DNA of 18,796 nt, taken from Acidobacteriota bacterium. GTDB lineage: Bacteria; Acidobacteriota; Terriglobia; Bryobacterales; Bryobacteraceae. Shown piece after piece: positions 1 through 7,607 of this stretch. Position 1 is the first letter of the stretch. Each line of letters starts with the position of its first letter. The position numbers were made by a program, and so were the translations under genes. The notes under the pieces are model-generated. The model was not told the origin of the DNA, did not search any database, and saw only the letters and a list, made by a program, of their open reading frames with translations. The DNA lies in assembly GCA_016871135.1 (NCBI GenBank), contig VFZQ01000022.1:1-18796 (forward strand), given 5' to 3'.

Positions 1-1
1 C

Positions 2-2659
2 AACAACAACGTCATGGGCATGCAGGATCGCAAATCGCAGGTTGTCGTGCCTTCGCTTGACGCCGTCGCCGAGTTCAAGGTGCAAACGTCGAACTACTCC
101 GCCGAGTTCGGCCGCAACAGCGGCGCCGTCATGATCGTCAATCTCAAGTCCGGCACCAACGCGCTGCACGGCACATTGTTCGAGTACATCCGCAACGACA
201 AGTCCGACGCCCGCGACATGTTCAACTACGTTGACCGCACCGGCGACGGCCGCGCCGATCCCGAAGTCCTCAAACAAAATCAGTACGGCGGAACCATCGG
301 AGGACCGATCGTCCGCAACAAGACCTTTTTCTTCGGCAGTTGGGAAGCGCGCAAACAACGCCGTGCGCAATCGGATTTCGTCATCGTTCCGACCGCCGCC
401 GAACGCAACGGAACTTTCCCCACGAGCCTCGCGACAATCCTCGATCCCGCTTCCAACAATCAGCCCTTTCCATCGAACACCATTCCCCGCGCGCGCTTCG
501 ACTCCACCGCGCTCAAACTCATCGAACTCTGGCCGCAGCCAAATTTCACCGGCTCCGGCACGCGCCAGAACTTCATCCGCAATCCACCTTGGAACAACGA
601 CCGCGATCAAATCGATGTCCGCATCGATCACGATCTCTCGCAGAAAGACAAAGTCTTCGGCCGCTTTTCCAAGAATCGAACCGACAACTTCCGCGGCCCG
701 ACCTTCGATCCCCCCGCCCGCGGCGCAACCGGCAACGAACGCGCCTTCGACGACGACGACGCCCACTCCGCCGTCTTCTCCTGGACCCGCATTCAACGCT
801 CGAATCTCGTCAACGAGTTTCGCTACGGCTTCGTGCGGCAGAAAGTCGACAAGCGCGAAGTGTCCACCGAACCGATGGCCGTCGTCAACGAACGGTTCGG
901 TATCAAAGGCGTCCCGGCGCATGACCGATTATTTGGACTCGCGCGGCTAGGCTTCGTCGGCGCGATCGGCTACGAAGGTTTCGGCGAACCGGGCTCGATG
1001 CCGAATTTCAAAATCCACCAGGTCCATCAGTGGCTGAACAACCTGAGCTGGTATCGCGGCAACCACAACTTCAAGTTCGGCGTCGATCTCCGCTGGAACC
1101 GCAGCGACATCTTCGGCGGCGACGCCGCTCATGGCAACTTTCAATTCGACGGCCAGTTCACGCGCGTCTCGCTCGCCGACTTCCAACTCGGTCTTCCCGC
1201 CAGCTTTAGTGTTTCGACGCTCCTTGCGGGCCAGATGCGTTTCCGCAACTACATGTTCTTCGCGCAGGACGACTGGAAAGTGACGCAAAAACTCACCGTC
1301 AACATCGGCGTGCGATACGAGCTGACCTCGCCCTGGTGGGACAAGCACAACAACCAGTCGAAGATCCAAATCGATCCCGGCGCGGATTTCAACACCAGCA
1401 TTCGCGCCGGCCATTGCGGGGGCTCCTGGACCTGCCGCGGCCTCGTCGAGACCGATACCAACAACTGGGCGCCACGCCTTGGCTTCGCCTATCAATGGAA
1501 TCCGAAAACCGTAATCCGCGCGGGCTCCGGCGTATTTTATGCGGGCCAGGGATCGCTCGGCGGCAACGGCCGTATGATTTCGAACTTCCCGTTTAGCCGT
1601 CAGGTCACTCTGCAATCCACTCCGACGCGCCCCGCGCTGCGCCTGCAGGACGGAGTGCCCGCGAATTCACTCGGCGATGGCCGTGTCGCGCCCAATGGCC
1701 TGAACTGGAGCGTTTGGGCGAATCGCTTTCCGCTTCCCACCGTGTATCAATGGAATCTCGCCGTGCAGCGCGAGCTGCGGCAGGGATGGTCCTTGACGAC
1801 GGCCTACGTTGGCAGTTCGTCCAACTACATCATGGGCAACTACAACTGGAACGGCTCGAGCCCTGGCCCGCCCGCCACCGAGCAACAGCGCCGACGCATT
1901 CCGCAATGGAATACGGTCGACCTCACCAGCCCCTACGGCCAAGGCAACTATCACGGCCTCGACGCCGAGTTGAACAAACGCTTCGCGAAGGGGTCTTCGT
2001 TCACCGCGGCCTACACGTGGTCGCACTCGATCGACAACATCCCCGAGCAGTTCGGCTCCGGCGGCGGCGGCCTGATGGACTTCCGCAACATCCGCTTGAA
2101 TCGCGCCAATTCGAATTTCGATGTGCGCCACAGATTCGTTTCCAGCGGCGTCTGGGACGTGCCGCTGAAGATGCGCAACAGAATCGCCAACAGCGTGATC
2201 GGCGGCTGGCAGTTGAGCGGACTGTTGTCGCTGCAAACCGGCAGCTACTTCACGATTACAGTGCCGAACGCCCGCCAGCGGCTCGGGGCGACCGGCATCG
2301 GCACCTGGTGGCCCGACCGCCTGCGAGACCCGCGCATCGCAAACCCGACAACCAATCGCTGGTTCGACACAACCGCCTTCGCTTCCCCGCGCAACGCCGA
2401 TGGAACGTGGCGTCTCGGCAATGCCGGCCGCGCCATCCTCGCCAGCGACAACCCCTTCAACCTCGACGCGGGCATACTGAAGAATTTCGCGCTCACCGAG
2501 CGATTCAATCTGCAGTTCCGCTGGGAAGTCTTCAACGTGTCCAATACGCCCACTCTCGGCGCGCCGGAGGTCAACTTTGAAAACCCCGACTTCGGCAAAG
2601 TCCGCGGCACCTACTCAACACCGCGCCAGATGCAGTTCGCTCTTCGCCTGTCGTTCTGA
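2..2659 (+). CDS. TonB-dependent receptor, Oar-like (5'-truncated by window edge)
   Basis: This is an outer-membrane beta-barrel receptor, expected to import or bind a large substrate with energy from TonB-ExbBD. The frame is open from base 2, so the ATG at 14 is probably internal and the N-terminus (signal peptide, carboxypeptidase-regulatory-like domain, most of the plug) lies off the window. The visible part starts at the end of the plug, with VVPSLDAVAEFKVQTSNYSA, then AEFGRNSGAV and a KSGTN..HG..FEY block typical of acidobacterial receptors. A long barrel follows, rich in alternating aromatic strands, for example NYMFFAQDDWKVTQKLTVNIG and NFDVRHRF near the C-terminal third. It ends in LRLSF, whose terminal Phe is the usual outer-membrane insertion signal. 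About 885 residues are visible, where full-length members are usually about 1,000 to 1,200. The substrate is unknown; peptide or glycan uptake is a guess. It converges on the DinB-like gene with 5 bp between stops. Confidence 0.93.
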   Translation, partial: NNNVMGMQDRKSQVVVPSLDAVAEFKVQTSNYSAEFGRNSGAVMIVNLKSGTNALHGTLFEYIRNDKSDARDMFNYVDRTGDGRADPEVLKQNQYGGTIGGPIVRNKTFFFGSWEARKQRRAQSDFVIVPTAAERNGTFPTSLATILDPASNNQPFPSNTIPRARFDSTALKLIELWPQPNFTGSGTRQNFIRNPPWNNDRDQIDVRIDHDLSQKDKVFGRFSKNRTDNFRGPTFDPPARGATGNERAFDDDDAHSAVFSWTRIQRSNLVNEFRYGFVRQKVDKREVSTEPMAVVNERFGIKGVPAHDRLFGLARLGFVGAIGYEGFGEPGSMPNFKIHQVHQWLNNLSWYRGNHNFKFGVDLRWNRSDIFGGDAAHGNFQFDGQFTRVSLADFQLGLPASFSVSTLLAGQMRFRNYMFFAQDDWKVTQKLTVNIGVRYELTSPWWDKHNNQSKIQIDPGADFNTSIRAGHCGGSWTCRGLVETDTNNWAPRLGFAYQWNPKTVIRAGSGVFYAGQGSLGGNGRMISNFPFSRQVTLQSTPTRPALRLQDGVPANSLGDGRVAPNGLNWSVWANRFPLPTVYQWNLAVQRELRQGWSLTTAYVGSSSNYIMGNYNWNGSSPGPPATEQQRRRIPQWNTVDLTSPYGQGNYHGLDAELNKRFAKGSSFTAAYTWSHSIDNIPEQFGSGGGGLMDFRNIRLNRANSNFDVRHRFVSSGVWDVPLKMRNRIANSVIGGWQLSGLLSLQTGSYFTITVPNARQRLGATGIGTWWPDRLRDPRIANPTTNRWFDTTAFASPRNADGTWRLGNAGRAILASDNPFNLDAGILKNFALTERFNLQFRWEVFNVSNTPTLGAPEVNFENPDFGKVRGTYSTPRQMQFALRLSF

Positions 2660-2679
2660 GCCGCCTATGCGTGCGGCTC
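2658..2679. terminator. Possible bidirectional hairpin between convergent genes
   Basis: GAGCCGC (2658-2664) and GCGGCTC (2673-2679) form a perfect 7-bp GC-rich stem with an 8-nt loop, covering the end of the receptor gene and the stop of the DinB-like gene. There is no T-tract on either side, so it is not a classical intrinsic terminator. It may only be a gene-end hairpin, or chance. Confidence 0.3.
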
Positions 2680-3210
2680 GAACTTCCACGTTGGCGGCTT
2701 GATCTCCTGCGCGCGCAGATAACTGATGATCTGCCCGCGATGATGCGCGGTGTGCATGTACGCGCGCAAGAAAATATCGACGGTCGAATGCTTCGGCAGC
2801 CGCGGGCTGAACGCGACATCGGTGCGCAGAACCTGCGTCTGATCGATCTTCGCCAGCACCGCGTCCGAGTAGTCGAAATGCGCGACGACAAACGCGCGCA
2901 CGGCCGCTTTATCGTCCGCGGCGGGAGGCTTCAGCGCGGGCGGGTCGACCAGTCCGAACCCGCGGAAGTACGCCGAATTCGCCGACGCGATGTGCAGAAT
3001 CTGTTCGCCGAACGTGCGTTGCGCGGCGTTGACCTTCGAAGTTAACTTATCGGCGGGCATCGCATCGAGCACCGCGAGCGTGTATTCGCGCGTGTCCTGC
3101 CAGTGGAGCACGAAGCTCTTTAGAAACGCCTGCGCGAACGGGTTGGACCACTGCGCTTCGGCGGGCACGGCGAGCGCGGCAAGCGCCGGAACCAAAGTTC
3201 TTCTCTTCAT
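2665..3210 (-). CDS. Exported DinB-family (DinB/YfiT-like) protein
   Basis: A 181-residue protein with the DinB/YfiT four-helix-bundle fold, a family that binds a divalent metal through three histidines. Candidate ligands are H73 in the LHIA helix and H153 and H157 in HTAHHRGQ, the usual HxxxH plus one arrangement. The HHRGQI.. motif is the most diagnostic stretch. The N-terminus (MKRRTLVPALAALAVPAEAQ) reads as a Sec signal peptide with an AEA/Q cleavage site, so the protein is probably periplasmic, unlike the classical cytoplasmic members that act as bacillithiol or mycothiol S-transferases. No thiol co-substrate or reaction can be assigned. It is the last gene of the minus-strand run, 67 bp after the sulfatase, and may share its transcript. 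No clear Shine-Dalgarno sequence is visible. The family call is fairly sure; the function is unknown. Confidence 0.87.
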   Translation of the reverse strand: MKRRTLVPALAALAVPAEAQWSNPFAQAFLKSFVLHWQDTREYTLAVLDAMPADKLTSKVNAAQRTFGEQILHIASANSAYFRGFGLVDPPALKPPAADDKAAVRAFVVAHFDYSDAVLAKIDQTQVLRTDVAFSPRLPKHSTVDIFLRAYMHTAHHRGQIISYLRAQEIKPPTWKFEPHA

Positions 3211-3277
3211 GCAGAAGAGTGTCGCGCAAGCGGGCGCGGAAGTCCAGCGTTGGAGCGCAACGAAATCGACGCGCGCG

Positions 3278-4762
3278 CTACGGCTTCGGCGGATACAGCG
3301 GCGAGTACTGAATCATCGCCTCGCGCCGCGCCAGATTTCCGCCGGCCACCCACTGTTCGCCGCGTTGCGCGAGGTGCGTGATCATACGCTGCCGCCATGA
3401 GCGTAACGTCGCGGACGCGGCGGCGTCGCCGGCGAGATTTGTCAACTCGGCGCGGTCGCGCGTGAGATCGAATAGCTGCTCTTCGCCTTCGAACGCTTTG
3501 TAGATGTACTTCCACTTGCCGTCGGTGAGCGCCGTCCACTGATTCGATTTTTCGTAACAGAGGCCGTGTTCCAAATCGATGAACTCGCGCCAGCCCTCCG
3601 TTCTGCCGCGCGCGAGTTCGAGCATGGAGCGTCCGTCGATCGGGCGCGCCGGCGATGTCCCCGCCGCGTCGAGGAATGTCGCGAAGATGTCGCGCAGCTC
3701 AACCGGCTGATCGAGCACCTGGCCGCGCTTGGAAGACACCAATCCGTTCGGCCAGCGCATCAGCATTGGCACATGCGCCGAACCTTCGTAGGCGTACGAC
3801 TTGCGCCAGTGGTGATGATCGCCCATCATGTCGCCGTGATCGGAGGTGTAGACGATGAGCGTGTTCTCCAACATCCCGCGCTTTTCGAGTGACCCAATCA
3901 TCTGGCCGATCTGTTCGTCGATGAAGGAGATCGACCCGTAGTAAGCGGCGCGAGAATTGCGGATCTCCGCTTCCGGCATGCGGCCGTACCAGATCGCGTT
4001 GCCGGGGCCTTCGCGCTTTTCGAATCGCGAAGCCCAGCCGCCGACCGAGGCCGCCGGCAACTTGCGCTGCAGGTAGCGATCGAACAGGCGCTGCGGCGGA
4101 TCGTACGGGCTGTGCGGCCGCGCGAAGGAAACCTTCAAGAAGAATGGTTCGGGCTTCTTGTAGTTCTCGATGAACGACGCCGCGGCGCGGCCGGTCCACG
4201 CGGTCGGGTGCATGCGTTCGGGAAGAACGTAGGCGGTGCCGTTGTAATCGTTGAACCCAACGCCGGTGGCGTCGGGATCGAGATTGGGAGCTTCGGAGTA
4301 GAACCAGGAACGATAATCGCTGCGAAAGTCGATCGATTCCGAGCGGCTGCTTTCGTCGAGCAACGCGCCGTGAAATCCGTGCAGATTTCGCTGCGGCGAG
4401 TAATGCAGCTTGCCGATCGCGTAGGTGTAATAACCCGCGTCGCGAAGGGCGCGCGGCATTTCGTACGGGTATTTGTTGGCGACTCTGCCGTAGGCCAACA
4501 TGCCGTGATTCCACGGCGAAAGGCCGGTCAGCAGGCAGGCGCGAGCGGGCGTGCAGGTGGGCGTCGATGAATACGCATTGCGAAAACGAACGCCTTCGCG
4601 GGCGATGCGATCCAGGTTCGGCGTGTCGATGGCGGAGTTGCCGCCGGCGCGAAGGCAGTCGCCGCGATGCTGGTCGGCCATCAGAAAGAGAATGTTCGGC
4701 TTCGACGTGGCGGCGCGGGTTTGCAGCAGCGCGGGCGCGGCGAGAAATTGGCGGCGGTCCAT
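3278..4762 (-). CDS. Type I sulfatase (formylglycine-dependent), Tat-type signal
   Basis: A 494-residue sulfatase of the alkaline-phosphatase superfamily that would hydrolyse sulfate esters in the periplasm. The canonical activation motif CxPxRxxxLTG is intact at residues 70-80 (CTPARACLLTG), so Cys70 should be converted to formylglycine in the cytoplasm before export. Likely metal-site residues are D30-Q31 in MADQHRGD and D308-H309 in SDHGD. Other expected conserved residues are K118 (GKLH), H217 (ARPHSPYDPP) and K321. The DQ rather than DD pair near the N-terminus resembles choline-sulfatase and phosphonate-monoester-hydrolase relatives. The start MDRRQFLAAPALL is Tat-like (RR then FL). The C-terminal W.ALTDGKWKYI..FEGEEQLFDL is the usual sulfatase subdomain. 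The substrate is unknown. Its ATG overlaps the upstream DUF72 stop by one base (TAATG), so translation is probably coupled. Confidence 0.94.
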   Translation of the reverse strand: MDRRQFLAAPALLQTRAATSKPNILFLMADQHRGDCLRAGGNSAIDTPNLDRIAREGVRFRNAYSSTPTCTPARACLLTGLSPWNHGMLAYGRVANKYPYEMPRALRDAGYYTYAIGKLHYSPQRNLHGFHGALLDESSRSESIDFRSDYRSWFYSEAPNLDPDATGVGFNDYNGTAYVLPERMHPTAWTGRAAASFIENYKKPEPFFLKVSFARPHSPYDPPQRLFDRYLQRKLPAASVGGWASRFEKREGPGNAIWYGRMPEAEIRNSRAAYYGSISFIDEQIGQMIGSLEKRGMLENTLIVYTSDHGDMMGDHHHWRKSYAYEGSAHVPMLMRWPNGLVSSKRGQVLDQPVELRDIFATFLDAAGTSPARPIDGRSMLELARGRTEGWREFIDLEHGLCYEKSNQWTALTDGKWKYIYKAFEGEEQLFDLTRDRAELTNLAGDAAASATLRSWRQRMITHLAQRGEQWVAGGNLARREAMIQYSPLYPPKP

Positions 4763-5709
4763 TATTCGATGTCCTCCACTATCGCTTCAATCGTCTTGGG
4801 CGCGTTGCCTTCCAAACGATTATTGACGAAGATGTACGACGGCCGTTGCGCGCCGAGCGATTTCTGTATCAGCGCGCGCAGCGCTTCGCGTGTTTCCGGA
4901 ATCGGGTCCTGAATGTCGCGATACGGCTCGAACGACTTCACCGCTTCTTCATACGGCCGGCCGCGGCGCAGCAGTGCGCGCGTGACGGTGAAGTCCGCGG
5001 TGTAGGCGGCGTCGATCATGGTCTGCGTTGGAAGGTCGGGCATGCGTGTCCACGCGTTGAACACGTGCGCGACGCCGTGTGCGCGGAGCACGTTGAAGTA
5101 CTCCGGGCACAAGTATTCGGCGTTGCGGATCTCGACCGAGTAGCGCGGGCCTTTGGGCAGCGCCGCGAGGAACGGATCGAGCGCGTTCAAGAATTCGTTG
5201 ACGCTCGGGAACGCCGCTTTCGAAAATGTCCCGAACTCGAAGATGAAGACCGCCGCGCGGCGGCCATAGGGTGTGAGCGGCTCGTAGAAGAGCCGCGTGA
5301 AAATTTCGGCGTTGAGAAAATTCTCATTCTCCAGCCCGGCGCGGCGGCCGTAGCGCGCGTGCGTGGGCCACTTCTTTACCGTGATCTCTTCTGGAACTTT
5401 GAATGCGAATTCGAGGGCCGATGGCGCCGAAGAGAACAGCCTTCGCCAATAGTCGTCGGACGGAAATTGGTAGAACGAAAAATCGCCGCAGACAATCGGA
5501 AACGTCTCGGCGTACTCTTCCAGGCACGTCTCCTCGAACTTCTTCTGCGAGAATTTTCCTCGTGTGAGATAGCGCTCTTCGGAGTAGATCTGGCCGATCC
5601 AGCCTTCGTATTTCCACGAACTGGTTCCGATCATGATGCCGCGTCCGGCAAGGCGGCGCAGTTTTTCACCGAGCGGATGGGGCTCACTGAACAGCGATAA
5701 ATTCGACAT
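4762..5709 (-). CDS. DUF72 (YecE-like) protein
   Basis: A 315-residue member of the DUF72/YecE family, predicted TIM-barrel proteins of unknown biochemical role. Family marks seen here are GTSSWKYEGW near residue 28, the F..VCGDFSFYQFPS..YW block near residue 75, SVEIRN at about 200, and FVNNRLEGNAPKTIEAI near the C-terminus. There is no signal peptide, so it should be cytoplasmic. It lies between a gamma-glutamyltransferase-like gene (1-bp gap upstream) and the sulfatase (TAATG overlap downstream), so it is almost certainly co-transcribed with them. No link between DUF72 and sulfate ester or peptide metabolism is known to me, so the neighbourhood does not settle the function. Start chosen at ATG 5709, just after the upstream stop. 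Confidence 0.9.
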   Translation of the reverse strand: MSNLSLFSEPHPLGEKLRRLAGRGIMIGTSSWKYEGWIGQIYSEERYLTRGKFSQKKFEETCLEEYAETFPIVCGDFSFYQFPSDDYWRRLFSSAPSALEFAFKVPEEITVKKWPTHARYGRRAGLENENFLNAEIFTRLFYEPLTPYGRRAAVFIFEFGTFSKAAFPSVNEFLNALDPFLAALPKGPRYSVEIRNAEYLCPEYFNVLRAHGVAHVFNAWTRMPDLPTQTMIDAAYTADFTVTRALLRRGRPYEEAVKSFEPYRDIQDPIPETREALRALIQKSLGAQRPSYIFVNNRLEGNAPKTIEAIVEDIE

Positions 5710-5710
5710 G

Positions 5711-7567
5711 TTACCAGGCGCGGGCGGTGCGGTAACCGTAGGGATCGGCGCCCGCTTCGATCGTTCCCATCGGTGTGAAGCGAATCATCGTCGGCGCCGA
5801 GCCGCTCGACCAGCGCGAGCGCGTCGATGTCTGATGACCTTTCTGCGCGAGTTCGCCGATGACGCTTGGCGGCGTGCGTTCGTCGAGGATCAGATCGCCG
5901 GGATTCATGGCGTGATTGTCGAAGCTCGACACCATGTGGCGCGTTTGGAAGCGGCCGAGTTCGAGCGCCGTCTGCGCGTTCATTCCGAAGTCGACAACGT
6001 TCAGGATGAGTTGCAGAAGCGCCTGGTCCTGGTTATCGCCGCCCGGTGTCGAAAGCGCCAGAAACGGTTTGCCGCGCAGCGTGACCATCGTCGGGCTGAG
6101 CGTAACGCGCGGGCGCTTGCCGCCGGCGAGTTCGTTGGGATGTCCGTCGACCAACAGGAAGCTCTGCGCGCGCTGCGTGAGCGGAATTCCGGTGTCGCCG
6201 GCGATAACCGACGGCAGCCACGCGCCCGAGGGCGTCGCGCTGAAGACAAGGCCGCTGGCATCGGCGGCGTTGATGCAAGTGGTGTCGCGCGCCATCAGTT
6301 CGTCGTCGATCTTGATACGTACGATTTCGCTCTGCGACGGATGCAGGCCGCGTTTGCCGTCGATCAAGCCGGGTTCGAAGGCCATCGAAGCGCGGTCGCG
6401 GATTTCGGCGCGGCGCTCTTCGGCGTAACTCTTCGACAGTAGCCGCTCGGTGGCAACTTTGACGAAACGCGGATCGCCGTAATACGTGTCGCGGTCGGCG
6501 TAGGCGAGCTTCATCGCTTCGGTGACGGTATGGATGTACCGTGTGGAGTTGTGCTGCATCGAGGCGAGATCGTAGCCCTCGAGCATGTTCAGCGTTTCGA
6601 TGAGCGTTGGGCCTTGACTCCAAAAGCCCGGCTTGTGAATGGTGTAGCCCCGATAGGTGGTCGACACCGCTTCTTCCGGCTGCACCCGAAACGCGGCCAT
6701 GTCCTCGTAGCGCAGCAGTCCGTCGTTCGCTTTCGAGAAGGCGTCGATCTTACGCGCGACATCGCCGCGATAGAAGTAGTCGCGCACGGCGTCGATGCCG
6801 GCTTGCCGCCCCGCGCCGCCCTTCAGCGCGCGGGACTCCTCGGCCACCATCGCGCGCAGCGTGCGGGCGAGATCGGGTTGGCGGAAGATCATGCCGGGCG
6901 CGACGGGGCTGCCGTCGCCCAAATAGAATTTTTGCGACGAGGGCCACAGTTCGAAAAACTTGCGCGAGCGCATGATGGAGCCCGCGCGCACTTCGTCAAA
7001 CGGTGCGCCGTCGGCCAGTTCGATGGCCGGCGCAATCACGTCGGCGAACGAACGCGTGCCGTATTCGCGCAGAGCGACGAGGCCGGCTTCGACCATTCCA
7101 GGCACGAGCGCCGGCATGATTCCGGCGGCCGGCACCATGCCTTTCAGCCCGTTCGGCTCCAGATTTTGCACTTCGCCCGGCAGCATCTTGCGGGTGCGGA
7201 ACAGTTCGGCCGTCGCGGATTTCGGCATCGTACCGACGCCGGCGAGCGAAACAACTTTGCCCTCTTTTGTTCGAATGAGAATCGGCGCTTCGCCGCCGAA
7301 TCCGAAGTGGGAGTATTCGACAACGCTGGCGGCGTACATGGCCGCGACGCCCGAATCCACCGCGTTTCCGCCTTGATAGAGGAGCCGCATGCCTGCGTCG
7401 GCGGCCGCGTCGGTACCCGCGGTGACGGCGCCGCGCGTGCCGCGCGAGGCGTAGCGGGCGGGCTGTTCCATCCTGCGCCGTTGGCTTTGCGCGGAGGTCG
7501 TCCACCAGACGCCCGCCGTCGATGCAAGCGCCAAAGCGCCCGTGAAAACCGCGACTCTTCGATTCAT
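5711..7567 (-). CDS. Gamma-glutamyltransferase-like Ntn hydrolase with altered substrate site
   Basis: A 618-residue exported protein of the gamma-glutamyltransferase/cephalosporin-acylase-like Ntn-hydrolase family. These proteins cleave themselves to expose an N-terminal Thr nucleophile. T429 in ARDTTCINAADASG fits the nucleophile, with cleavage between D428 and T429. The family GG is kept in STPGGDNQDQ (residues 509-510), as is the large-subunit stretch GNAVDSGVAAMYAASVVEY..FG.GGE. Several residues that bind the gamma-glutamyl group in E. coli Ggt appear changed: the D-F-R-E segment reads AGVGTMP near 109-115, so the Arg is absent; the Ser-Ser of PLSSM is V488-T489; and HYSV after the Thr-Thr is CINA. 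True gamma-glutamyl transfer is therefore doubtful, and another amidohydrolase activity is more likely. Residues 1-27 form a signal peptide or anchor. First gene of the minus-strand run, divergent from the M28 peptidase. Confidence 0.9.
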   Translation of the reverse strand: MNRRVAVFTGALALASTAGVWWTTSAQSQRRRMEQPARYASRGTRGAVTAGTDAAADAGMRLLYQGGNAVDSGVAAMYAASVVEYSHFGFGGEAPILIRTKEGKVVSLAGVGTMPKSATAELFRTRKMLPGEVQNLEPNGLKGMVPAAGIMPALVPGMVEAGLVALREYGTRSFADVIAPAIELADGAPFDEVRAGSIMRSRKFFELWPSSQKFYLGDGSPVAPGMIFRQPDLARTLRAMVAEESRALKGGAGRQAGIDAVRDYFYRGDVARKIDAFSKANDGLLRYEDMAAFRVQPEEAVSTTYRGYTIHKPGFWSQGPTLIETLNMLEGYDLASMQHNSTRYIHTVTEAMKLAYADRDTYYGDPRFVKVATERLLSKSYAEERRAEIRDRASMAFEPGLIDGKRGLHPSQSEIVRIKIDDELMARDTTCINAADASGLVFSATPSGAWLPSVIAGDTGIPLTQRAQSFLLVDGHPNELAGGKRPRVTLSPTMVTLRGKPFLALSTPGGDNQDQALLQLILNVVDFGMNAQTALELGRFQTRHMVSSFDNHAMNPGDLILDERTPPSVIGELAQKGHQTSTRSRWSSGSAPTMIRFTPMGTIEAGADPYGYRTARAW

Positions 7568-7583
7568 TTAGGAAGCCTGCCCC

Positions 7584-7591
7584 ATTATAAT
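7584..7591. promoter_or_regulatory. Self-complementary -10 element, possible bidirectional promoter
   Basis: ATTATAAT is its own reverse complement, so it gives a perfect TATAAT on the + strand (7586-7591) and on the - strand (7589-7584). It lies in the 40-bp gap between the divergent gamma-glutamyltransferase-like gene (ATG at 7567) and the M28 gene (ATG at 7608). A start point about 7 nt beyond each -10 would leave leaders of about 10 nt on both sides, without a good Shine-Dalgarno. Neither side has a convincing -35 (TTCATT at 7563-7568 for the + strand is weak). Confidence 0.42.
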
Positions 7592-7607
7592 GATCTGCAC
7601 GGTACAC

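Noticed and set aside
4567..5700. 377-codon open frame on the + strand
   Set aside because: Mirror of the DUF72 gene, whose family motifs are clear on the other strand.
7590..7607. ATG 7590 as the start of the first M28 peptidase
   Set aside because: The ATG overlaps the TATAAT candidate and adds MICTVH ahead of a normal signal peptide. It remains possible if the promoter lies further upstream.
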